Positions 8,922 to 15,801 of a stretch of 56,087 bases of DNA are shown piece after piece (within the stretch, counting starts at the first letter, position 1; each line of letters begins with the position of its first letter). A program made the position numbers and the translations under genes. The DNA lies in the NCBI GenBank assembly GCA_020725925.1, contig DYTN01000010.1, positions 1 to 56,087 of the forward strand, given 5' to 3'. Under the pieces are notes generated by a model. It searched no databases. It saw only the letters and a program-made list of their open reading frames with translations, and was not told the origin of the DNA. This DNA comes from Methanobacteriota archaeon (GTDB lineage Archaea; Thermoplasmatota; Thermoplasmata; UBA10834).

Positions 8922-9212
8922 TCACTCCTCTGGCAGGGAGACCTCGATGAGGCCGTCCTCGAACCTGATGGCCTTCACCCGGACCTTGCTGGGTGGGTTT
9001 TCGATACCCTTGGACCATATGAGCTCGTTGAGCCTGTAGTCCACCCAGACGTCCTTCTTCTCCTTGTCCTCGTCCCCTGAGGACTGCTCCTCCATGTGCT
9101 TCCTGACGAACTCCTTGATCTCCTTGATGGCCCTCGGCGCCCGCTTGGTCCTCGGGACCTGCTTGGTGACCGTGAGCGGTATTGTGAAGACCCTCTCCAG
9201 TTCCTCGACCAT
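8922..9212 (-). CDS. rpl31e: Large-subunit ribosomal protein L31e
   Basis: A 96-residue L31e. It has the typical start ERVFTIPL (about residues 6-13), the basic PRTKRAPRAIKEIKEFV helix and the WVDYRLNELIWSKGIENPP region. An acidic Ser/Gly/Glu/Asp/Lys insertion (SSGDEDKEKKD, about residues 44-54) is longer than in many archaea. It sits 9 bases after rpl39e and belongs to the same ribosomal operon. Confidence 0.95.
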   Translation of the reverse strand: MVEELERVFTIPLTVTKQVPRTKRAPRAIKEIKEFVRKHMEEQSSGDEDKEKKDVWVDYRLNELIWSKGIENPPSKVRVKAIRFEDGLIEVSLPEE

Positions 9213-9221
9213 TCTCCGACC

Positions 9222-9377
9222 TCACACCTTCAGCTTGGTCCTTCTCCAGTTGCGCCTCTTCGGGTGCCTCAGGAAGGATCTGTTGGTCCTCATCATGACC
9301 CAGGCGGGTACCCTCCTGTTGCTCTTGGTCGCTGCCATGAGCCTGAGCTTGCGCGAGTGTGGCTTGTGCTTGGCCAT
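9222..9377 (-). CDS. rpl39e: Large-subunit ribosomal protein L39e
   Basis: A 51-residue, very basic protein that I read directly from the minus strand. It begins [13 protein letters not shown], has the signature [13 protein letters not shown] (about residues 21-33) and ends [11 protein letters not shown]. Length and composition match archaeal L39e, which lines the exit tunnel of the large subunit. Its ATG lies 4 bases after the PDCD5-like stop codon and its stop 9 bases before rpl31e. It is short enough to be missed by automated calling. Confidence 0.95.
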   Translation of the reverse strand: MAKHKPHSRKLRLMAATKSNRRVPAWVMMRTNRSFLRHPKRRNWRRTKLKV

Positions 9378-9381
9378 CCGG

Positions 9382-9714
9382 TCATCTCCTCTCTATCTTG
9401 ATCTCCCGTTTCTGGGGCATTATCTTGCGCAGTATCTGCCGCAGCGTGTAGTCGTCTATCTGCTGCGTCAGCCTGCCCGACTGGACCAGCATGATCAGCT
9501 GGTTCTCAACGGACTCGACCACGTCCGGCCGGGCCATTCGCAGGTTCGCGAGCCTCTCCCTGGCCTCGGGCGTCAGGAGCTGGCGCATGAGCATCTGCTT
9601 CTGGGCGTCGTACTGCTTGGCCTGCTCCTGGGCCACGGCCTCCTGCTGTGCCCTCAGCTGGAGCTCCTGCAACTTCCTCTGTCTCAGAACCTCCAGCTCC
9701 TCTTCCTCAGCCAT
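9382..9714 (-). CDS. PDCD5 family DNA-binding protein
   Basis: A 110-residue homologue of eukaryotic PDCD5/TFAR19 and archaeal MTH1615. It has a long charged N-terminal helix ([17 protein letters not shown]), then the three-helix core with [18 protein letters not shown] (about residues 48-65) and [11 protein letters not shown]. The basic C-terminus ends in KIERR. The archaeal family binds DNA or acts around translation, with no exact role agreed. Its place between rps19e and rpl39e is the classic archaeal order. Confidence 0.9.
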   Translation of the reverse strand: MAEEEELEVLRQRKLQELQLRAQQEAVAQEQAKQYDAQKQMLMRQLLTPEARERLANLRMARPDVVESVENQLIMLVQSGRLTQQIDDYTLRQILRKIMPQKREIKIERR

Positions 9715-9724
9715 GTCGCCTCAC

Positions 9725-10180
9725 TCAGAGGTACTTGGTCAGCTCGGGGTTCGCAGCCGCCATCTCCTTCAGGATCTGGGTCGACATCAAGTCGATCAGC
9801 TTCCTGGCCTTGGCGGTCACGACCCTGCCTCCGTCCTTCTGCTTCTGAACCAGCTGGCTCTTCTCCAGCTGCTGGACCGTGAGCCTCGAGATCGATCTGG
9901 AGCCCCTGACCGCCTTGTTGGGCTTGGAGCCCCTGTCTGCCTTCCCACCGTACTTCGCCGCGATCCTGGTCGTGCCGATGGGCCCGTCGACATAGATCTT
10001 CCTCAGGACGGCAGCCGCCCTGACATGCCACCAGTCAACCGCCACAGGGCTCTTCTCCCTGTGCCTGCCCGTCTTGACATACGGCGCCCAGTCGGGCGGG
10101 GCAATCGTCTCGATCTTCTTCAGCTCCTCCGCTAACTTCGCGATAAGCTTCTCGGCAGGAACGTCGTAAGCGGTGGCCAT
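9725..10180 (-). CDS. rps19e: Small-subunit ribosomal protein S19e
   Basis: A 151-residue S19e. Diagnostic segments are TAYDVPAEKLI at the start, PPDWAPYVKTG-HREKSP (about residues 28-45), WWHVRAAAVLRKIYVDGPIG and the RLTVQQLEKSQLV helix. Length is normal. It heads the operon; a TATA-like TTTAAATATGG element lies about 85 bases upstream, giving a 5' leader of roughly 60 bases. Confidence 0.95.
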   Translation of the reverse strand: MATAYDVPAEKLIAKLAEELKKIETIAPPDWAPYVKTGRHREKSPVAVDWWHVRAAAVLRKIYVDGPIGTTRIAAKYGGKADRGSKPNKAVRGSRSISRLTVQQLEKSQLVQKQKDGGRVVTAKARKLIDLMSTQILKEMAAANPELTKYL

Positions 10181-10263
10181 CGATATTCCTCAATGAATCG
10201 CAATTCCGCGACCGTCTGGAACGGTGCCACCAAGGGTGGCAAAGCGCGGATAAGTTGGTACCC

Positions 10264-10272
10264 ATATTTAAA
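10264..10272 (-). promoter_or_regulatory. TATA box of the rps19e operon
   Basis: ATTTAAATA read on the minus strand is the only strong TATA-like element before rps19e. It predicts a start site near 10240 and a leader of about 60 bases, longer than at most promoters in this window. No riboswitch-like structure was seen in the leader. Confidence 0.45.
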
Positions 10273-10384
10273 TGCTTCCTGGCTAGCGGACGGGCCAGAT
10301 GGAGTGCCAGGTCCTCAGGAAATCGACCCCGTGCCAAGGCCCTCGGGGAAGGGTTTTTGACCGGCAAGGGCTTTGGTGGACGCG

Positions 10385-10972
10385 ATGAGAACGGTAGTGG
10401 GCATCACGGGCGCATCGGGCATCGTCTACGGCGTGCGCCTTCTCGAGCGGCTGCCCGCCCACAGGACCGCCATCGTCTCCGACGACGCGGCAAGGATTGC
10501 CGAGCTCGAGCTCGGGATGCAGAAGAAGGACATCCACTCGATCGCAGACGATGCCTATGAGAACGACGACCTCTTCTCTCCCCTCTCATCCGGCTCCGTC
10601 AGGTTCGACTCGATGGCGATAGCCCCGTGCAGCGCATCGACGATGTCCAAGATCGCCTGCGGCATCGCGGACAACCTGATCACCAGGGTCGCCTCGGTGG
10701 CGCTCAAGGAGCACAGGAGGCTCCTGCTGCTGGTCAGGGAGACGCCCCTGTCCAGCATACATCTGGGCAACATGGAACGACTCGCGGCCGCCGGGGTGGT
10801 CGTGATGCCGGCCAGTCCCGCGTTCTACCCGAAGCCGAGGACAGTCGATGAGATGGTGGACTTCGTCGTCGGCAGGATGATGGACGAGCTCGGTCTGGAG
10901 AACAGCCTCTACAGGCGCTGGTCCGGCCGGGCGACTACTGGTAGTCGTGGATCTCGTCGAACTCGTCGCTGA
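10385..10972 (+). CDS. ubiX: UbiX-family flavin prenyltransferase
   Basis: A 195-residue UbiX. It joins dimethylallyl phosphate to FMN to make prenylated FMN, the cofactor of UbiD decarboxylases. The flavin-binding start VVGITGASGIVYG (residues 4-16) is clear, followed by the AIAPCSASTMSKIACGIADNLI region (about 79-100) and HLGNMERLAAAGVVVMPASPAFY (about 126-148). The ATG at 10385 is preferred to a GTG 12 bases upstream. Its last ~38 bases overlap the 3' end of the convergent DUF835 gene. The C-terminus is Arg/Ser/Gly-rich and unusual for the family. No ubiD is in view. Confidence 0.9.
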   Translation: MRTVVGITGASGIVYGVRLLERLPAHRTAIVSDDAARIAELELGMQKKDIHSIADDAYENDDLFSPLSSGSVRFDSMAIAPCSASTMSKIACGIADNLITRVASVALKEHRRLLLLVRETPLSSIHLGNMERLAAAGVVVMPASPAFYPKPRTVDEMVDFVVGRMMDELGLENSLYRRWSGRATTGSRGSRRTRR

Positions 10973-12764
10973 TCGCCTTGAACTGCTCAGGAGCCACCGC
11001 GTTCTTGTCCAGGGCCAGGATGATCGTCGAACCGTGGATCGCCGCGAGGTCGTTGAGCCGCTTGACGAAGGCCAAGGCCTTGTCGAACCCGTTCATCTCT
11101 ATCAGCATGTCGAGCCCGTCCACAAGCACGCCCGCCTCCTTCGTGGTCATCAGGAACGTGGACACCAGCTCCATCGAGTCGCCCTCAAGGTCCTTTGGGT
11201 TGACGTTGTCTATGTCGGTGGTGCTGTCCGAGAACCACTTGATCTGGAGGTCGCCAAGGTCGTACTCAGAACGTATCTTGCCCGGGAACTGGACCGTGAG
11301 GGCCATGGCGGGCCTGCCCGACCTTGCCATGGCGCGAATCATCATGAACGCGTTCCTCGGGTCCTCGTCCACGAGCATGTAGTTCTTTCCGGCCTTGATC
11401 TCTTCCTGGAACGCGCCGCACTTCGTGCACTGTATCGCGTACGAGTCCTCTGCGCCCGCGTAGAGGAAGGTCTCCCCGCAGGACTTGCACTGGATGGAAC
11501 GAGTGCGCTGGGGGAAGAGCATCTCTCCGCATGCGGGGCAGTTCTGGACCTTCTCGGCGCACCCTACATGCATCGAGGCCCCGCAGTTGCACTGGAACAG
11601 CTCGAGCCCGACATCGATGGCGCGGTAGCACGCCTTGCATATCATCTCCCCCTCGCCCTCAGCGGGCTCGACCACGGCCTGCTTGACCTCGACGACCGAT
11701 TCCTCTGGGATCGAGAGGGCTGCCCTGTCGTACATCTTCTTCGAGAAGAAGTACTCGGCGATCACGGCGACCGGCACGACCAGGTAGAGGTAGGCGCCGT
11801 ACATCAGGGCGTTCGGGGAGGCGAAGGAGAATGCGAACGGCAGGAGATAGAGCAGGACAAGCACGACCGCGATGACCCAAGCGGAAATCCTGACAGACAT
11901 CAACGACTTGGCGGACCTCCTGTACTTCCTCGGGTGGAGCTTCTCATACTTGTCGAAGTGCTTGCCTGGCATGCGGAGGATCATCAGGAGCCCCACGAAC
12001 AGCACGGCGAAGGCGACCTGTATGTTCTCCACTATGGAGATGCCCCTGTACGCAATGGTGTCCTCGGCACTCGACCCAGGCCCGACATGGCCCGTGTAGG
12101 AGTACCAGATGATCTCCCCGAGAACTACCCTGAGGCCGCTCATCTCACCGTCGACGAGCTCTGGCGTGGTGTACCCGCCAAGTGCGAGGGTCGTGCTCCT
12201 GTGCTCAATGGCCATCGTGCCATTGAACGTGTACCCGGTGGCCAATCCCACGGCCATCGCGAACGCGTCATAGACCCCCTGTGCGGTCTCGATGACCATG
12301 TCCGCCGCACGCCCGCTCCCCTCGAAGTTCACCTTGAGTATGAGTGGGTCGGTGGAGTTCCACTGTGAGGTCACGAGGCCGCTCGTGTGAGAGCGCACGT
12401 AGTCATCCGACTTCACGGTGAAGTTCGTGGCTGATTCGATCGTGATGCCCCAGTAGGATCTGCCCACAAGGGCATCGGAGACCTCGACCAGGAACGATCT
12501 CGTCTCGTTGACGTTGAGCCACTGGTCGCCGTTCGAGTCGAACCACTGGAACACCTTGAGCCTGAGCGCTGCCGCCGAGTCGCCCGAGTAGGTGAGCTTC
12601 GCCTCGCCCGACCCCTGCAGGGGTCCGAACCCGGAAATGAGCATCTTGCTGTCCACCAGGAACTCGGGCTCGTCCCCCGCCTGCGCTGACGCGGGGGCGG
12701 GAAGGGCGCTCACGAGGAGGGCTATGGAAAACACTGCTGACAAGAGGGCAATTCTGACGCGCAT
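10935..12764 (-). CDS. Membrane protein with RING-CH-like and zinc-ribbon domains and C-terminal DUF835
   Basis: A 609-residue multidomain protein. It has an N-terminal signal peptide (about residues 1-27) and an extracytoplasmic beta-rich domain (about 28-245). Three or four membrane helices follow (about 250-350). Then comes a cytoplasmic zinc module: C-x2-C-x12-C-x-C-x4-H-x2-C-x6-C-x2-C (CKAC ... CNC ... HVGC ... CPAC), a RING-CH-like spacing. Next is a zinc ribbon (CKSCG ... CTKCG) and a C-terminal DUF835 domain of about 135 residues with the VLVDGLDMLIEMNGF segment. DUF835 is related to RecA/KaiC-like folds lacking a P-loop. It starts 33 bases after the MMPL gene's stop, so both may be one operon. 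Function unknown. Confidence 0.75.
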   Translation of the reverse strand: MRVRIALLSAVFSIALLVSALPAPASAQAGDEPEFLVDSKMLISGFGPLQGSGEAKLTYSGDSAAALRLKVFQWFDSNGDQWLNVNETRSFLVEVSDALVGRSYWGITIESATNFTVKSDDYVRSHTSGLVTSQWNSTDPLILKVNFEGSGRAADMVIETAQGVYDAFAMAVGLATGYTFNGTMAIEHRSTTLALGGYTTPELVDGEMSGLRVVLGEIIWYSYTGHVGPGSSAEDTIAYRGISIVENIQVAFAVLFVGLLMILRMPGKHFDKYEKLHPRKYRRSAKSLMSVRISAWVIAVVLVLLYLLPFAFSFASPNALMYGAYLYLVVPVAVIAEYFFSKKMYDRAALSIPEESVVEVKQAVVEPAEGEGEMICKACYRAIDVGLELFQCNCGASMHVGCAEKVQNCPACGEMLFPQRTRSIQCKSCGETFLYAGAEDSYAIQCTKCGAFQEEIKAGKNYMLVDEDPRNAFMMIRAMARSGRPAMALTVQFPGKIRSEYDLGDLQIKWFSDSTTDIDNVNPKDLEGDSMELVSTFLMTTKEAGVLVDGLDMLIEMNGFDKALAFVKRLNDLAAIHGSTIILALDKNAVAPEQFKAISDEFDEIHDYQ

Positions 12765-12797
12765 GCTACCAGGCCAAGATATCTAGTCATCCGTGTC

Positions 12798-15701
12798 TTA
12801 ATGCTTTCGCGCCTTTTCTCCTCGCCTGACTCGCTGCAGCCTGCCAGGGGCGTACCAGTTCCATTTCTGGAGCATGAGCATGACCGCCGGCACCACGTAG
12901 ATGCGCACGATCATGGCGTCCAAGAGGATGGCGAACGACAGGCCGAACCCGAACTCCTGCAAGAGGGCGGTGCTCGAGAGCATCATGGACCCGAACGCAC
13001 CTGCCATCACCAGCCCGCAGGCGGTGATGATACCACCCGTGCGCTCCACGGCCGTCATTATCGCCTCCTCGTCCGTCTTGCCCTTGGCGACCTCCTCGCG
13101 GATCCTGGTGGTGAGGAAGATGTCGTAGTCCATGCCCAGGCCCATCGCGACGACGAACAGGATCAGGGGCATCATCCACAGCACAGGCACGCCGTTCACG
13201 AACTGGAATATGATCATCGTCATGGCGATCGTCCAGGAAACGCTCAGGAGAACGGTCAGAACGAGCCTGAGAGGGATGAGGAGCGACCCGAGCACCAGCA
13301 TCAGGACGAGGAATATGCCGATGAGGACGACTATCCTCATCGTGAAGAAGTCCTGGGACACGCTGTTCGACACGTCCGCCATGCTCGCGGTCGACCCGCC
13401 AACAAGCACCGCCGTCGAGGGGTCGAACAAATCGCCTTCTCGGGTCACGTCCCTGAGGTCATCGATCGTGTGTATCGACTTGGTCGTGAAGGGCTGGTCT
13501 TGTAGGACCACTGTCAGAAGGAAGGTCCTGTTGTCCGAACCTACAGTCCCGAGCAGGGTCATCTCATATGTGGCCAATTCGTCTGAAGTCAGATTCGCCA
13601 GCTCGGACTCGTTGAGGAACTCCCCGAACGGCCTTGTCGGCCCACTCACGGAGCGCACATTGTCTCTCCCCTCTACTAGAGAGCAGTAGCTCTCCAGCTG
13701 TGTGGCGGCAGCGGGTTCCAGGGCGCCGTCCGTGAAGGCATCGTCCTCGAACTGCACAACGATGTATGTCGGCATGATCGTGCCCGCGCCGAACCCTGCA
13801 GTCAGGGCGTCTATGCCCTTCTTGCTCTCGGCGTCCGGCAAACCCGCAATGAAGTCGTAGCTGGACCCCAGGGACAGCACGAGGTAGGCCGCAGGGATGG
13901 ATATCAACACGGCGGCGGCCACGATTGCTCCCCTGTGCTTCAGAGAGAACCTGCCGCTCTTCCTGAAGTATCCTCCTCCGCGCGAGTCCCTCTTCTTGAA
14001 CCGCTCCCTCTCGACGGCCATCGTGTTGGGCCAGAACACACGGTCGCCCACAAGCATCAGCAGCGACGGGAGCATCGTGAGCGCGAATGCCAAGGCCATG
14101 CCAACCGCGATGACCAACGCCATGCCCATGGACCTCACAAGGGTGTACTGGCCGATCATCAGCGCACCGAAGCCAATCATGACGGTGGCGCCGCTCGTCG
14201 CTATGCTCTCGCCTGCCCAGGTCAGGCTCGTCCTCACGGCCTCCTCCTTGGACCTGCCCATGACGCGTTCCTCGCGGTACCTGGACATGATGAATATGCA
14301 GTAGTCCGAGCCAGCGCCCATCATGACCGTCAGGACGATCGTCAGGACGCTGTAGTGAATGTTGAGTACATACGTCCCCACGAGGTAGATGAGGGCAGTG
14401 CTGGTCAAGTACGCCATGCCGACGGTCATCAGCGGGACCCAGGGCGACACCGCTGACCTGAAGTACGCCCCCACCAGGAGCAGAACGAGCATTATCGTCA
14501 CGGGCTCTATTCTGCTCGTGTCCCTATCGACAGCATCCATAATGTCAGCGGACAGCGCGGGATCGCCAGAGACGTAGACCGCGTATTCGGGCCCCACCGT
14601 GTACAGCCTCTGGTTCACGATGTCGTTGAGCACGCGCACATCGTGCCCCGCCTCGTCGGAGGACCCGTTGACCGTAAGTGGGATGACCATGAGCATCGTG
14701 TTGTTTGCCGGGCCGCTCTCGGGACGCACATTCACGAACTGCTCGACCAGGAAGCTCGGGACGTGCGGCAAATCCGCGAAGGTGGAGCCGGGGGCGAACA
14801 CGACTGCGTGGGCGAGCCCGAGCGCCTCCGCAATTGTGGGCGCTGGGCCGAGCGACCAGACCTGCTCGAGAAACCAGGTCTCAAGGCCGGATTGCATGGA
14901 TACCGTTCCCAAGGTGAAGTTCAGGAGCGAATCGTGGTCGCTGTAGGTGGAAGTTGACATCTGCTGAGAAACGGCGACAGCGAAGAGGCCCGCCTCGCCC
15001 CTGTCGTAGAAGTACGTTCCTGCAGCTGTTGCCACCATCGGCTGGAGATTGGTGGGATTCGTCTCGTGCGTGCCGTTCCACACGGAGTAGAATGCGTTTG
15101 CATAACCCAGCGTGAGCGCGAGCACAGAGCTGTTTGCCCCAGAACTGGCAAGATAGATCGTGAGATTCTCCATTACGCTGCTGTAGATCTGGAGCTCCGG
15201 CATCATGCCTCCAGAGCCATAGTACAACGCCATGTGCATCTGCACGATGTACATCGGCGTGCCGAACACCATCTGAGCCGTCTGGTTGGTCTGGTCGTAC
15301 AACATGTGTGCCATCGGCGCAGTCTGGTAGGCCACCTGTCCGAGGTAGCCTTCTATTGCGCTGTACAGGTAGTTGACGCTCGCCACGCCCTGTAGACCGC
15401 CATCAGTCGATACGTCGTTGTACAGCGCCGATGCGAAGTCCCGGACCTCTGGGGACAGCACGTCGTCGTTCTGTATGACGAGCATGATAGTGCTGGGCGG
15501 TATCTGACCAGCGAAGTTCTGGTCTATCAGGTCTTGCGCCATCATCGCCTCGAGCCCTTCGAGGCCCGTCTCGGTCTCTGTGTAGACCACCACGTCGTTG
15601 ATCTTGAAGATGAGGGGATAGACGTAGAACAGGATGACGATCCACAACGCGATGATGAGCTTGTACCTTCGGACGATGATGTTTCCGAGCCTGGCAAACA
15701 T
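12798..15701 (-). CDS. MMPL/RND superfamily transporter
   Basis: A 967-residue, 12-helix exporter of the MMPL branch of the RND superfamily. Each half has one helix, a large extracytoplasmic domain, then five helices. Repeat signs are GAGSDYCIFIMSRYREE in the first half and GLGMDYDIFLTTRIREE in the second, both carrying the Asp-Tyr motif needed for proton coupling in the family. Likely cargo is lipid or another hydrophobic compound; it cannot be fixed from sequence. ATG 15701 is chosen because a TATA-like GCATATACC lies about 60 bases upstream and inside the longer alternative that starts at 15782. Confidence 0.88.
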   Translation of the reverse strand: MFARLGNIIVRRYKLIIALWIVILFYVYPLIFKINDVVVYTETETGLEGLEAMMAQDLIDQNFAGQIPPSTIMLVIQNDDVLSPEVRDFASALYNDVSTDGGLQGVASVNYLYSAIEGYLGQVAYQTAPMAHMLYDQTNQTAQMVFGTPMYIVQMHMALYYGSGGMMPELQIYSSVMENLTIYLASSGANSSVLALTLGYANAFYSVWNGTHETNPTNLQPMVATAAGTYFYDRGEAGLFAVAVSQQMSTSTYSDHDSLLNFTLGTVSMQSGLETWFLEQVWSLGPAPTIAEALGLAHAVVFAPGSTFADLPHVPSFLVEQFVNVRPESGPANNTMLMVIPLTVNGSSDEAGHDVRVLNDIVNQRLYTVGPEYAVYVSGDPALSADIMDAVDRDTSRIEPVTIMLVLLLVGAYFRSAVSPWVPLMTVGMAYLTSTALIYLVGTYVLNIHYSVLTIVLTVMMGAGSDYCIFIMSRYREERVMGRSKEEAVRTSLTWAGESIATSGATVMIGFGALMIGQYTLVRSMGMALVIAVGMALAFALTMLPSLLMLVGDRVFWPNTMAVERERFKKRDSRGGGYFRKSGRFSLKHRGAIVAAAVLISIPAAYLVLSLGSSYDFIAGLPDAESKKGIDALTAGFGAGTIMPTYIVVQFEDDAFTDGALEPAAATQLESYCSLVEGRDNVRSVSGPTRPFGEFLNESELANLTSDELATYEMTLLGTVGSDNRTFLLTVVLQDQPFTTKSIHTIDDLRDVTREGDLFDPSTAVLVGGSTASMADVSNSVSQDFFTMRIVVLIGIFLVLMLVLGSLLIPLRLVLTVLLSVSWTIAMTMIIFQFVNGVPVLWMMPLILFVVAMGLGMDYDIFLTTRIREEVAKGKTDEEAIMTAVERTGGIITACGLVMAGAFGSMMLSSTALLQEFGFGLSFAILLDAMIVRIYVVPAVMLMLQKWNWYAPGRLQRVRRGEKARKH

Positions 15702-15801
15702 GCACAAACCACCGGTCGCACTGGGGATCAAAGGTAGTTCCCCCGTACATTCTGGCGTGGTATATGCCTTTCGATGCTGCATTCATCGGCACGAACTAAG
15801 C

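Noticed and set aside
8899-9225. N-terminal extension of aIF6 to 9225
   Set aside because: It overlaps rpl31e in another frame and has no similarity to aIF6; ATG 8898 fits the family length.
10947-12368. A 473-codon open frame on the plus strand
   Set aside because: It is antisense to the DUF835 gene, has no domain or hydrophobic pattern and is Asp/His/Glu/Arg-rich, the usual shadow of a high-GC gene.
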